A stretch of DNA of 64,000 nt from Tethya wilhelma (lineage: Eukaryota; Porifera; Demospongiae; Tethyida; Tethyidae). Below, piece by piece: positions 22,894 through 34,375 of the stretch. Both the position numbers and the translations under genes were made by a program. Under the pieces are notes generated by a model. The model searched no databases. It was not told the DNA's origin and saw only the letters and a list, made by a program, of their open reading frames with translations. Every line of letters starts with the position of its first letter. The stretch's first letter is position 1. The stretch lies in contig CAXIPT010000010.1 in assembly GCA_964030475.1 (NCBI GenBank), positions 1,191,287 through 1,255,286 on the forward strand. Direction: 5' to 3'.

Positions 22894-25327
22894 TTTCAGT
22901 AAAATCTAGAATTTTGTTTTTGCTCTTTTTTTTTACTCCAGTGCGCTAAATAGCAGACTCAGAGGAGGTCTGAAATCCGCGGACCATTGCATGCAGGCTA
23001 AGTATAATACTGATGAGATCAATGACATGTGATGTTGTTTCCTGGTTGTGTAGCTCACTGACTTTTCCTCAACCTTTGTACCTACAAAAAGCTATAGGAA
23101 ACCTTCTCTCTTCTATTACTTGGTCAGAATAACAGCTAAAAAGTCCTGATAAATTATGCAGCGCATCTTAAAACAAGATAGAAAATGAAAATCATGTGAC
23201 CTTTTTAACTCATGATACACAATGGCCCACACAGCATTAGCCCATAGATGTCGGATCTCCTCTGTAGTAGACCTATAGCTACCTCTTATGGGCAGAATCA
23301 ATAACTTGGAGCATATTATATAAGAGAAGATTAAGAGATGCAGAAGCAGTAATAAATTTATATAACAACCATTCACAATAACTGTACAACAGTACACGTA
23401 ACAACCAGTATACAGCTACAGAGACATACTGAATTAAGAGCAGGGCTTCTCTTTACACAACAAAGAACTACACACACACAAAAACAAACAAACAAACAAA
23501 CAAACAAACAAACAATAGTATAGAAAGACTAAGAATGAACATTATACAAAACTATGGCTACAGTACAACTTATGTTAGGCTGATAATACAACTAGGGAGT
23601 ATATAGTCAGGTGTACACAATAAACAACAAATGCCTATCTGCATGCATAGGTATGGCTTGTTTAAAAAGTTGTTTGTCTTCTGCATGATCCAATTTCACA
23701 CCTTGGATCATTAATCACATGTGACTTAATTAGTGAATGTACTAATGGTGCATAGTGTTTGTCATTCAGAGACTCTATTTCCACGTTTCCATGCATCAAT
23801 AACCATTGGCACAACAATCATAAGTTCACAACAGATGCATGCCAGCAAGTACCCTGAGAATCCACCTATGTTTTATGACGTTCTATAACATTTGGTGGCG
23901 TTTTTTATTTTATTTCTATACCTCAATCTGGGTACTACATTTGGATACTAGCTCCTAAACATGTAATTATGTACTATGTATAAAGTATTGAACACATGGA
24001 GAACTTTAATTGTGAAAATTCAAGAAAAGGTCAATAATTACCGTATCAAACCTCTACCATAGACTCGGGTTATGAAGCACATGTGCTTATTGGGATATTA
24101 GTGAAAAGTACGTGCTAAATAATGAGGTGTGGCCTAATTACGAGGGTTAACATATGGCCACGCCTCCAAACAAATGACATCATCAAGCAGAAATCGATTG
24201 TGCTAGCGTGGCTAGAGCTTGAAAAACGGCGAGAAGCTGCCTTTTCTAAGTGAAATGGAAGGCCAACTAGTGAAAGAAAGCGTAGTTCATAGCTGTCATG
24301 CAGGCTTAGAAAACTACATGAACATCCAGTTTATAAACTTTGCGCCTGTTATAGAAGGTAATTATAAGAAGACAGTATGCGCCTAATAGCAAATGTGTGC
24401 CTAATAGCGAAGTACGCCTAATAGCCCGAGTCTACATATAGTTGAAAATTATAAACAAGTAAAATCAATATAACAGTATCAAGTATTTAGGCAGTGTAAG
24501 CTAGAAACAAGCGTTTTTACTGCTGTACTCGAGTTTGTGATGTAATAGAGCCACCAATCCACCAAATCTAGCTTTTGACTGTCAAGTTTTATAGTCTAAC
24601 TGCTTGGCAAATAGCATATACTCAGTAACTAGTTATTTTATACATTATTTGCCTGATAAAAGTCCTCAATTTCAAGCGCTTGTAACTCTGTGGTAGATAA
24701 CTCAAACCGCATAAACAACTTCCACGAGATAGCCAAAATATTGCAGTTTTGCATGATCTTCGCTGTTTTAGAATATTCAGTATATGCACGTGCTAGCATA
24801 TGCACGCGTGAATATTGCAAATTTTGTATTGTAGAAATGAGAAAACTTTAGTGGGCTGGGCGTAAATCGACTCTGGATGTAGCTAGTAATTCATTTCGCA
24901 ATATTTGCATTCCTCATAACGTATAACGAAAAGGACTATTAAAATGAACATGGTACTACAGGTAATAAACCAACTTATACGATAAAGGCTTACATTAATC
25001 TCATCCTACACAATAATTAATAGAATTATACGTGGGAAAATGGACAAATAATATTACGGCAAAGATATAGACATGTTCAACTATAATTACAAACCTATAA
25101 TATTATAAGCTAATGCGAAATGTACATGCATAATATATATCAACACTAACACTATAATAGTACAATGTTATAGGAAATGGTTTATACACAGTAACAAAAT
25201 AATATTATAGTTGTGACAATAATCTAAATCAGCTTTCTCAACATATAACTGACTGACCGATGACAGATAACTATAGCGCATGTGGACTGTGACAAAAAAT
25301 TGTGGGAAAAAAGGAGATCATATAAAC
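22894..25327. other. Intergenic DNA between the two family-2 genes
   Basis: No gene seen. It holds an (AAAC)n run near 23480-23512, part of a dispersed repeat near 23870-23960 (TTTATGACGTTCTATAAC, CTGGGTACTACATTTGGATA) and an inverted-repeat element at 24060-24434. Confidence 0.6.
24060..24434. mobile_element. 375-bp inverted-repeat element
   Basis: The left end TAGACTCGGGTTAT is mirrored at the right end by ATAGCCCGAGTCTA (one mismatch). Internally, words such as GCCTAATAGC are repeated three times near the right end. It is non-coding. Confidence 0.65.
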
Positions 25328-27244
25328 TTAATCATCAGGTTTTTTATTTATTATTGGTGCTAGCTGTGTTGGTAGAATAGAAGGCAATGACGCAAGAGGT
25401 TGCCCATCCCTCAACCACCCCAACATTTTGAGTAAGTAGCCACGATGATCAATGTCAAACTTTGATGAAAAGTGTTTAGGAGGAGAACCAAGGGAGTATC
25501 TTCTTGTCATGAATGCTACGAGCCGTTTGTCTGATTCTCGTTTAAGTTTCTCATTGTCAAACACCTCAATGAAGAATCGGTACAGGGTGTATTCTTTACC
25601 GTGGTTTCTTCCTCTCTTGAGCTCACCCTTGACAAGGCAAAACTGGCCATTGTATACGAAAGACTTAGCTCTGTCATAAGGGGTTTTAAGGCTATCATTG
25701 TATGTACGTTTCAGATGGGCTTTGTCGTAGCAGTCATGAGGCTGTGTGAGAATTTTCTTCCTATATGCCCCTGCTGGTATGTGCTTGGGGTTGGATAGTG
25801 CAAACTCGATGTATTGCACATTCCTCATTTGCCCTAGTTCTTTGAGATTCTCACCAACGACAAACACACCAGAAGAAGAGAAATTAGATGAGTCTTTCAG
25901 ATCAGCACAGGGGTGAACAAAGTTATCATTTGGTCTCACTTCTTGTTTAAACTTCAAAGCATTTACATTTGTTGCTTCTAAGCCTGAAAATACACAAACT
26001 GGCCAGCTAGTGTTGTTCACGAGGCAGAAGTAGTGATTGTCATTTCGATCGAAATATTCATCCCCTGCATTTGGCTTTGAAAATGACGGCTCTAATGGAA
26101 ATATTGTGTTATGAGCCCGAAGCACTAAGCACAGGTTTAAAGCATAGCTAGCTTCATTTGAGGAGTACTTGGCCAGTGGCAAATCGAGTAGCTGCTGAAA
26201 CCTCTCAATTAATGCCATGAACTTTGGTTTCTTCCTGTACTCCTCCATAACACGAAGCTTTCCCTCCCACCATCCTGCTGGTCCCAGCATGTCGATATCT
26301 GGGAAGAAACTGAACAGCTTTTTTGCTTCTGCCATCAATTTTTCAAGCTTTTCATCGAGACATTTGATCTCTGCTTCTGGACGTTTCACCTGTCTGGACA
26401 GGGTCTTGTGCAGAGTGAGCAGAGTGATACATAGAGTGGATATGTTAGAATAGCCTACAAGACAAGTTAGGCAATGCCTAGCAGATTTCTCACGAGAGCT
26501 CCTAGTGTCATCAGTAAGAAGCGTTGTGTATGAGTCAAGCTTTTGAAAAGAAGGATTTTCATCTTTAAAGGTCTTATCAGTGCTTTCTTCAGCCAAGGCA
26601 GACATTTTACCTTCTGCTATGTGTTTCAGCTCTCCTATATACTTGTACAGATCGTCCAGTCTGCTGGAATCAAAGCCCCTGTATGTAGTACCTCCAGTTT
26701 CTTTGATTTCTCTTAGATTTAAGTGTAACTCATCAGTTAGCACTTCACCAAGCTCTTTCAGTCCAGCACCTTTGTCTTGGAGCAGCTCAAGCCTAAATTC
26801 CTGCAGTTCTTCTTTTATAACTCTCCTCATTTGGCACAGCAAGCTCTCTTTTTTCTTCCCAAATGCCATGCCAAAAATTGTAGAAAGCACTGTGCATACA
26901 GCACTGAGTGCAGCTCCAATGGGCCCAGCTAGGGAAGCAAGGCTGGAGATCAGAGCCATACCAGATTTAAGCAATTCCATGCCAGACTGTAGACCCTTTG
27001 CAATATCTCCTTTTCTGAAAGCATCGACAATTTTCACTGCTTCATTCATGGCTTTCCCTACAGCCTCAACCTGTTTCGTTTTCTTTGAACCAGCACTGCT
27101 CTTTTTTGCTTTCTCTTCAGCAGCTTTTAGCTGGTCGTGGCATTCTTGTATGAGTGTTCCATGTCGGTTTCCTTGAGTAAACAACACATCAGTTATGATG
27201 GTCATCTGCTCTGAGAGGTCTTGGGTGTCACCAGCACTTGCCAT
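25328..27244 (-). CDS. 638-residue family-2 protein, copy 2
   Basis: Intronless, from MASAGDTQDLSEQMTIITDV to NKKPDD. It is collinear with copy 1 over about 600 residues, including the hydrophobic segment (SGMALISSLASLAGPIGAAL) and the NHYFCLVNNTSWPVCVFSGL block. It differs by a few residues inserted near FALSNPKHIPAGAYRKK and by a different, shorter C-terminus after the SKFDIDHRGYLLKML region. Both copies keep full-length frames, and many of the DNA differences look synonymous (by eye), which suggests selection on the protein. A third, truncated copy lies at 31068-31270. Confidence 0.72.
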   Translation of the reverse strand: MASAGDTQDLSEQMTIITDVLFTQGNRHGTLIQECHDQLKAAEEKAKKSSAGSKKTKQVEAVGKAMNEAVKIVDAFRKGDIAKGLQSGMELLKSGMALISSLASLAGPIGAALSAVCTVLSTIFGMAFGKKKESLLCQMRRVIKEELQEFRLELLQDKGAGLKELGEVLTDELHLNLREIKETGGTTYRGFDSSRLDDLYKYIGELKHIAEGKMSALAEESTDKTFKDENPSFQKLDSYTTLLTDDTRSSREKSARHCLTCLVGYSNISTLCITLLTLHKTLSRQVKRPEAEIKCLDEKLEKLMAEAKKLFSFFPDIDMLGPAGWWEGKLRVMEEYRKKPKFMALIERFQQLLDLPLAKYSSNEASYALNLCLVLRAHNTIFPLEPSFSKPNAGDEYFDRNDNHYFCLVNNTSWPVCVFSGLEATNVNALKFKQEVRPNDNFVHPCADLKDSSNFSSSGVFVVGENLKELGQMRNVQYIEFALSNPKHIPAGAYRKKILTQPHDCYDKAHLKRTYNDSLKTPYDRAKSFVYNGQFCLVKGELKRGRNHGKEYTLYRFFIEVFDNEKLKRESDKRLVAFMTRRYSLGSPPKHFSSKFDIDHRGYLLKMLGWLRDGQPLASLPSILPTQLAPIINKKPDD

Positions 27245-28360
27245 TTTGGAGTTTCAGTGCATGAAGTTGAAGTAGTTCTTTTTTTTAATTTTTTTTTTTA
27301 CCTTTGTGCACTAGCTATTAAATAGTAAACTGCTATTCAATTTTGGCAAATGTGCAGTATGCAGAGCAAGTATGCAAAAGTGTACAAGTAGTTTGTCTCC
27401 TGATCCAAATCACATGACTTGACACTTCTATAGTGATTTCCCGTGGGTACATAGGAAAGGTACATGTGGCTGGCCCAATAGTGCAATTATACAAATATTC
27501 ACGGGAATGAATAACTATATGCAGAAACTGAGCACTTAATTGGCTAGTTGGCACTAAAGGTTAAAAAGGCTTCAACTGAGTGTTTGGCTAGCTGGCTCAA
27601 TTTTTCTCAAAGACACTTCACCACGATTCTTGAACGAATAAACTTAGTATCTTAGTCTTCAAGTGCTTTTGACACCGACAGATTTTGAGTCTCTCTTTGA
27701 GTACGGTACGATACAAGGACCACGAGTCCAACTATACATATAATTATGCACATTGCTTTTCATTCCATCAGAGGAACTTTGACATGGTTGACGTTTGCTT
27801 GACCTTTCATAATAATTATTAAAGTCCTCCAGGTGCACGTATCAATGTATTGAACACGTGGAGGATGTTAACTGCAAAAGGTCAAGCCCACTGTGTCAAA
27901 CCCCCTCTGCCACGGCAGAATACGAGGCTATAGTCTAGAGCAATTATAATGTGTTGCCTACTAAATTTAAACTTGATTTCAAGCTAAGCCTAGACAAGAA
28001 TGTTACCATGGAAACGATTAGTAAAAATCACCCGATATCCTTTTAATAGCACAGTCAAATGCACTAGAATCACAGATGCCGAAAAGCACCCAAGAATCCA
28101 CCCATCCACACACACTATGCAACTCCTATACACAAAAAATTTTACCTAAAAAAATGTTTGCATAGACAACAACAAAACAAAACAAAACAAATAAAAAACA
28201 CTCAATGATAATAATTATGATAGCATTCATTGACATACTACACATGCATGTAAATACAAATATTATCAAATACATGGATAGTCATTTAATTTACTAATTA
28301 TCACATGTCACTAATTGCTAATCTGTTCCCAGACACTATATTACTAGTTCGCTACATGTA
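27245..28360. other. Intergenic DNA
   Basis: AT-rich; no coding or RNA gene recognised. (AAAAC)n-like runs lie near 28170-28195. Confidence 0.55.
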
Positions 28361-29557
28361 TTAAATCACGCTCCAAAAGCAAACACCAATAAAAGCAAAA
28401 AAAAGAGTGAGAATCTCAAAATCTCCACAACAAGCTTTGGACGACGGTCTTGAAAGTTGTACCACTGAAGGTTGGGCTGCTGATAGTTGGGCAGCTGAAG
28501 GAGATCTCTCAAGCAACAGGTTACGACAGGTCAGGGGTGGTGTCTCAACTCCACATTGACTCCACAGTGCATAGCTTGCCAAAAACTTCTCCTTTTCCTT
28601 AACAAGAAGATGTACAGAAGATGTATTGTATCTAAAGTTAAAACAACAGCCTTGCTCCTCACGGAATGTCTCTAAAGCTTGTCGACACTCTTGGGAACAG
28701 CTAGACTGACCCACGCTACAAACACCAAGTGCTGAATCGAGGTTGTAGGACAATTTACAATATTCTCCATGGGAATTGACATTGCATAGAATAGACTGAT
28801 ATTGCAATAATCCAGAACATTCTGATCGATAGTCTTTCACCTTATCCAGAATGATAGCATACTCTGCAGAGCACTGGAGATCTAATAGCATTTTTAGATA
28901 TTCCTCATCACTACAGGACATGGCATTAAGTGAAGGGGTCCTTGAAATGGTCTCTTCACACTGTTTAAGAGGCTCCACACCACACTGGGACCAAAGAGAG
29001 TAGTCCAATATTTCACCGTTATTTAGTAATGTGTCATTGAATAAAGCATCCATACAGCAGCCTGCTGCACTATCACGAATACTCTGTAAAGAATTAGTAC
29101 ACTCTTCACTTGGACAGGTGTCATACTGACCAGCTCCAGAATCATCACTAGACGATGAAACTGCACAACGATTTTCAGCAGTTGAGATTTGTAAACGAGA
29201 CTCAGAATCTAAAATAAGATATAGTCCGCAAAAATTACCACCTTCATTTTTGTCACAAACTGCAGCACTTGATTCAAGATCAGCAATTCGTCCACAATTT
29301 CGTGCAACATTTGTTCCTTGTTCCCAGAAGCCCACTAGGCAGGAAAAGTGTGCTAATTCAATCGTACAACGTAGGGAAATCACATCATCACCATCATCAA
29401 CATCATCATTGATTTGACGCTGGTGAATCCTTTGATCTCGTGTTTCGACCATATCCAACATCATCAGCGGCAGTTTAAAGCGCGACCTCTTTTCACAAGA
29501 ACTAATTCCAACGTTGAGCAAAAAAAGACACAACACCAAAATACTCTTCATTGTCAT
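28361..29557 (-). CDS. Cys-rich secreted protein with GPI-like tail, copy 2
   Basis: Intronless, from MTMKSILVLCLFLLNVGISS (signal peptide) to SVI. It has the same layout as copy 1: CPSEECTNSLQSIRDSAAGC with a following C, YSLWSQCGVEPLKQCE, then CSQECRQALETFREEQGCC and YALWSQCGVETPPLTC. Before the hydrophobic C-terminus (FEILTLFFAFIGVCFW) it carries a Ser/Ala/Gln-rich spacer of short repeats (SAAQLSAAQPSVVQLS) absent from copy 1, which looks like a small in-frame expansion. Cys positions are conserved among the copies. Confidence 0.75.
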   Translation of the reverse strand: MTMKSILVLCLFLLNVGISSCEKRSRFKLPLMMLDMVETRDQRIHQRQINDDVDDGDDVISLRCTIELAHFSCLVGFWEQGTNVARNCGRIADLESSAAVCDKNEGGNFCGLYLILDSESRLQISTAENRCAVSSSSDDSGAGQYDTCPSEECTNSLQSIRDSAAGCCMDALFNDTLLNNGEILDYSLWSQCGVEPLKQCEETISRTPSLNAMSCSDEEYLKMLLDLQCSAEYAIILDKVKDYRSECSGLLQYQSILCNVNSHGEYCKLSYNLDSALGVCSVGQSSCSQECRQALETFREEQGCCFNFRYNTSSVHLLVKEKEKFLASYALWSQCGVETPPLTCRNLLLERSPSAAQLSAAQPSVVQLSRPSSKACCGDFEILTLFFAFIGVCFWSVI

Positions 29558-29995
29558 AATAAATTATAAACAATGAGTTCATAATCACAAATTGAGCTAG
29601 TGGCTATTACATTACTTCAAATCAAGGTGCCTAGCTGGCAGTTGGACGTTAAAGGCAGATTTAGAAAACCCATTAGTATTCAGATGTCATGCAGCTATAT
29701 TTATAGATACATGCATGTCGCTTGTAAGGTTCACCATTCATATGAATATTTACTGTATGCATATACTAATAGTAAGTATTAGCCTATAGAATGTGGGAAG
29801 CCATTAACTTTCTCTACCTAGTTACTCTAAGCCAGCAATGGAACTAAACAATATGTGGTGAATGATTGTTGTGGAATTTACAAAGAAAAACAATACCTGC
29901 AATTCCCATGCATATAAGTACGACANGGCAACAGCTCCTGAAGTTGTACTACAATGATCACCACAATATAGAATTATTACTGTCATTTTTCTTAC

Positions 29996-30634
29996 CATTT
30001 CTTCTAAATCCAAGCTGCCAGCAGACAACCCGAGCATCCTGGGTACCCCACACATCATCACACACTGTGCCCCATGTGTTGTTGAGACATACTTCAACTC
30101 GTCCCTCTAGAGGACTGGTGCCACCAGCAAGCCTGACATCTCCATCCGTACACACTGTAAAAGAAATGCTTACTTATTGTAGTATCATAAATACATACAA
30201 TTAATGTAGCAGCCTACTATTATTGAATTTATCCTTGACAATCGTTAACATTTTCTTAAATGTGTACGGGAAAGATTGTCAACATAATAAATCAACTGAG
30301 CAAAAGCAGCACACAGAGGACGAGGCTATTCACAAATGTCAAATTACTACCCTATGCAGGTGCATAGCAAGGATTTACCAAACAATGGGGTGCATCGTAC
30401 TCCTACATCCTCATTGTGGTTGCAGTTGTGTTGGCCCAAAGGTCGATGACCACAATCAATTATCCTGTTTTCAGTTCCAGTGCACGAAAGATCATCCAAC
30501 CAGATTGTACCTGATCCTACACCAAATAGTGTCCTAGTTTGACCTCCACCAAGGGGACTGGCACCAGCATTGGAAAATCCAAGCTGAGCACAAGCAACAG
30601 AAGCTTCTCTAAAGTCAAAGAAATCATGAGCCAC
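29996..30634 (-). pseudogene. SRCR-domain gene remnant (two exons)
   Basis: The upstream exon (about 30634-30379) encodes the last three-quarters of an SRCR domain: [51 protein letters not shown]. The next exon (30154-29996) starts a second SRCR domain: [45 protein letters not shown]. It ends on gtaaga, but no exon for its second half follows before the copy-2 gene. The first domain is cut exactly where antisense NOG1 sequence begins. SRCR domains are extracellular Cys-rich modules, abundant in sponges. It is missing sequence on both sides, so I call a remnant; assembly error is an alternative. Confidence 0.7.
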
Positions 30635-31064
30635 TACAATTTCAAGAAAGTTACGGTCGTTCCATCGTCCAAAGACTTTGTAGACATTGTCCTATCAAAG
30701 ACCCAACGTAAGACACCAACCGTTATCCACAAACACTACAAGATATCTCGCATCCGTCAATTCTACACAAGGAAGATCAAGTTCACTCAGCAAAATTTTC
30801 ACGACAAGCTTGCTACCATTTTGAGCGAGTTTCCAAAACTAGACGACATCCATCCCTTTTATGCTGATCTCATGAACGTACTCTACGACAAGGATCACTA
30901 TAAGCTAGCACTCGGGCAAATAAACACTGCCAAGCACTTGATTGACAACGTAGCCAAGGACTATGTCCGACTACTAAAGTTTGGTGATTCACTGTACCGA
31001 TGCAAGCAACTCAAGAGAGCAGCTCTGGGTCGAATGTGTACTATCATGAAACGACAGAACCAAA
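30629..31064 (+). pseudogene. NOG1 (GTPBP4) N-terminal fragment
   Basis: From the ATG at 30629 the frame reads [20 protein letters not shown], then [59 protein letters not shown] and [15 protein letters not shown]. This is the highly conserved start of nucleolar GTPase NOG1, needed for 60S ribosome assembly. It stops at about residue 145, before the G1-G5 GTPase motifs, where the DNA switches to antisense family-2 sequence. The fragment is intronless and begins precisely at the initiator codon. It cannot encode a working GTPase. Confidence 0.85.
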
Positions 31065-31067
31065 GCC

Positions 31068-31270
31068 TTCACTGCTTCATTCATGGCTTTCCCCACAGCT
31101 TCGACTCGTTTTGTACTCTCTGAATCAGCACTGCTCTTTTTTGATTCCTCTTCAGTAGCTTTTAGCTGGTCGTGGCATTCTTGTATGAGTGTTCCATGTC
31201 GGTCTCCCTGAGTAAACAACACATCAGTTATGATGGTCATTTGTTCCGAGAGGTCACAAGCATTTGCCAT
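31068..31270 (-). pseudogene. Family-2 gene, 5' fragment
   Basis: From ATG 31270 the frame reads MANACDLSEQMTIITDVLFT and goes on through QECHDQLKATEEESKKSSAD to [11 protein letters not shown], collinear with residues 1 to about 70 of the genes at 22893 and 27244. It ends abruptly at the NOG1 junction. The upstream flank (CTTTTTTTTTTAACC near 31315) also resembles that of the intact copies. Confidence 0.85.
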
Positions 31271-31505
31271 AACTTAATTTGGAGTTGGCGTGTCACTTCT
31301 ATATAGTACTAAAGCTTTTTTTTTTTAACCACTTAGCACTAGCTAGCTGTAAAATAGTATGTATAGATCCAGTTACCTTAGCTTAGAGCACAAATAATAG
31401 AGAGATTGTAAGATCAGTATATCAGTAATAAACTAACCAACAACTGCATGTACAGCAGCACACACCTATTTATATACTTTATAGAAGAATGCAATTGAGG
31501 CATAG

Positions 31506-32168
31506 TGGGGCGAGCCTGAGCGAGTGCAGCTTTTTGCATGAATTGTACAGCGAGTGTGTGGAGAATAAATTAAATACTTGTCAGAACACCAAATGCCAAT
31601 AGATCTGGCTGTCAGTGTGAGTACAAAATTGACATGCAGTGGTTAAATGACTGTGCATGGTATGAATGTCAGAATTAAGTTAGCTTACGCGAAGGATTGC
31701 TAATGAAATGTAAAGTCTAGGGTTATTTTCGAACTTGGTTATCAGGTATCTCTTACCCTCTGACACTGTATGCATGTTGAGCAAGCCTGGCATCACTGTT
31801 TTTCTCCAGTTGCAGTTTCTGCCTATCTTCTGTTGGGCGTTACTGTTAAACTGTTAATTTCTGTGCCTTTTTCTCATAAGATATGCTTAGCAACTCTCTA
31901 AGTCTCACAACCTCTAGCTATTAGCAGAGAACCATTTCTCAACTGTTCTGCTCTAGCTGCCTCTGTCTGATTTCTTAATCGACTGTCTCGAACACATGTG
32001 CACACTCTAAACTTATGCGCATGCGTGAGTATATATATAATGCATGGTAGTATCCATGGTACGGGTCAATCGTTATATTAGCTTAAATGAACACACAAGA
32101 CCCAACGATGACAGACAGACAGACGTGACGTACTACTCGCTATCTGGGGCTTGCTCAGGCTCGCCCCA
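31506..32168. mobile_element. 663-bp inverted-repeat element
   Basis: The left end TGGGGCGAGCCTGAGCGAG is mirrored by CTTGCTCAGGCTCGCCCCA at the right with one mismatch. No transposase frame lies inside. No convincing target duplication was found. Confidence 0.65.
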
Positions 32169-32999
32169 ATTACTAGTAAGTATACATGTGACATATTTTT
32201 CTAGCAGGCTTAGAGACACGCCGCATGCAGGGCCTCTTTACACAACAAAAAACTATTGTCTACAAGAAGACATGCACAGAGGAAAACAGTACAAAGATTA
32301 ATTAAACACATGACAATTGTATAATAATAGTTATTATAACTAAAATAATTATTGCACGCTACAGAGCCATGAAGCTATGGCCTCTCTACATAACAAAGAA
32401 CACTAAAGTCTATATATAGGAACACACATGCATTGAGAAAAAAAGTACAAAGACTAATTAACATTCCAACAATTAACCTGTAGTACAGTCAACAGATGTC
32501 AACAAGTGTCCAAAAATCCATCCAATGTTGACTTTTTTGAGTGTGTCATTTCTCTAGCTCGATCTGGGTACTATATATTTGAATACTAGCTCCATGTATG
32601 TGTGTGTATCGCGCATTTGCCAACAAAAAAAATTTAATGTCAAGCATTTTATTTTTGGTAACAAAACAGCTAGCGCTTATATATAATATAGTGGCACAGT
32701 TTCTTTAATGCCTGAAAGTGCACACACCAACACTAATAACACACATATGCATGCTCAAAAATATTAATGTAACAGTTTGCAGTATAGACAATAGCAATAT
32801 TAATGAACAATACATTGATTCAAGAATCTTAAAGTCCAGTCTGTGACTGCATGCATACCACTAATATAATTTATGCAAGCATGCATGCATACAATGTCAC
32901 ACATGATCACTTAAGTTTTTGATTTCTTATAATTGTTTGATCTCAGATATCGACTAATAGTAAACTCCTCAATGCAATTAGATCACTAGTTGTATTAAA
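32169..32999. other. Intergenic DNA
   Basis: No gene seen. The part near 32555-32690 matches a dispersed repeat also present near 3790-3930 and 23870-23960 (TACTAGCTCC, CAAGCATTTTATTTTT, GTAACAAAACAGC). Confidence 0.55.
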
Positions 33000-33927
33000 C
33001 TATAGACTCAACAATGCAACCAAAAAGGCAAAAAAAAGCACGAGAATCACAAAATCTTCACGATAAGCTTTTGACGATGATGGTGGAGATCTTGTTGGGG
33101 GTGGTATGGAAGGTTGTGTCTCAAGCAGTAGATTACGACAGGTCAGAGGTGGTGTCTCAACTCCACACTGATTCCACAGTGCATAGCTCGCCAAAAACAT
33201 CTCCTCTTCACTAGCATCGAGGTCTACGAACGATGCATTGTATATGAAGTTAAAACAACAGCTTTGTTTCTCACGAAACGTCTCCAAAGCTTGCTGACAG
33301 TCTTGGGAACAGCTAGACTGACCCATGTTACAGACACCAAGTGCCGAATCGACAAGTGTCTGGTTGAACAACAATTGACAATTTTCTCCACGAGAATTTA
33401 CATGGCAGAGAGTAGAATGAGATCTGAAGACCCCAGAGCAACCAGGCATGTCTTCCACCTCTTGTAGAATGGTACTAAACAGTGTAGAGCATTGTAAATC
33501 CAACAATCGTCTTGAATATTCCTCATCAGTACAAGACACAGCATTAGGTACAGGCATCCTTGAAATAGTCTGTTCACACTGTTGGAAAGGCTCCACTCCA
33601 CACTGGGACCAAAGTGAGTAGTCTAAAATCTCACCATCATACTGTGATGTGTCATTGAACACTGCATCCACACAGCAGCCTCCTGGACTATCACGAATGC
33701 TCTGTAAAGAACTGGCACACTCTGGACTTGGGCACGTATCCATTCCAGCATCACCACTAGCAAGAAGGTTGTTGCAAACAGTGTCTTTTTGATGAATCCA
33801 CTCGTTTCTCGGGAGAAGAGCACAGCCAAGAGTTTTCTGAGGTGCAGGTAGCTATTCCATTTGAAGCTGAGTTGTTGATAGAGAAGATTCCGTTCATACA
33901 GCATAGAGTTGAGGGTAGACATGATTA
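33000..33927 (-). pseudogene. Cys-rich secreted protein family, copy 3 (5'-truncated, frameshifted)
   Basis: The last 247 codons are intact and collinear with copies 1 and 2 (CPSPECASSLQSIRDSPGGC, YSLWSQCGVEPFQQCE, CSQDCQQALETFREKQSCC, hydrophobic end LVLFFAFLVALL). Just upstream, similarity continues in another frame (TCTSENSWLC, then RVDSS) and the two meet near an A5 run at 33782-33786, so a single-base indel separates them. The signal peptide and about the first 70 residues are missing, and an in-frame stop lies near 33925. A sequencing error could explain the frameshift but not the missing start. Confidence 0.65.
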
Positions 33928-33944
33928 TTTCAAGACACAGAGCG

Positions 33945-34068
33945 GAACAAGACAGCGGCGCGCGCTCATATAAAATAAATGCGTATGTTAAATTTTCGCA
34001 GTTTTAATTTCCGTATAGTCGGACCGCATACAAAATATACGAAAATTTCCCGCTATACGGTACCACTC
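33945..34068. mobile_element. Partial CCGTATAGCGGGAAA element
   Basis: Shares CGTATGTTAAATTTTCGCAG, the CCGCATAC run and the right end TTTCCCGCTATACGGTA with the fuller copy at 41287-41503. The left terminus is missing. It abuts the truncated copy-3 gene. Confidence 0.65.
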
Positions 34069-34375
34069 AAAATTTCTCAACTTTGCCAATGTAGATGTTG
34101 GTTGTAAGCTTTTTGATGTAATGAGGTACTACTCTATTACACTTGCATCCTTCATTGCATCAGTGGTTTACAGAGTCTCTCTGCACTATGCCTTTGATTA
34201 CAGCAGCTAATTCTGGAGAAGGTGGTCACAAATAAAAGTCCCTGGTACCTTTGAATGGCTACTCTATGCTCTAGTCCTGCAAACAAGAGCCATTTCAGAG
34301 ACATCTCATAATTTTCTGTTTCTTGAGGTACATGTGGATTGGGGAGCCCCTACTAATTGGTTTCATGGGCGTGGT
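34069..34375. other. Intergenic DNA
   Basis: No exon recognised in about 300 bases. Confidence 0.5.

Noticed and set aside
30539..31123. A 194-codon open frame that looks like a NOG1 gene
   Set aside because: Only residues from the ATG at 30629 to about 145 are NOG1. The ends are antisense SRCR and antisense family-2 sequence, and the GTPase motifs are absent.
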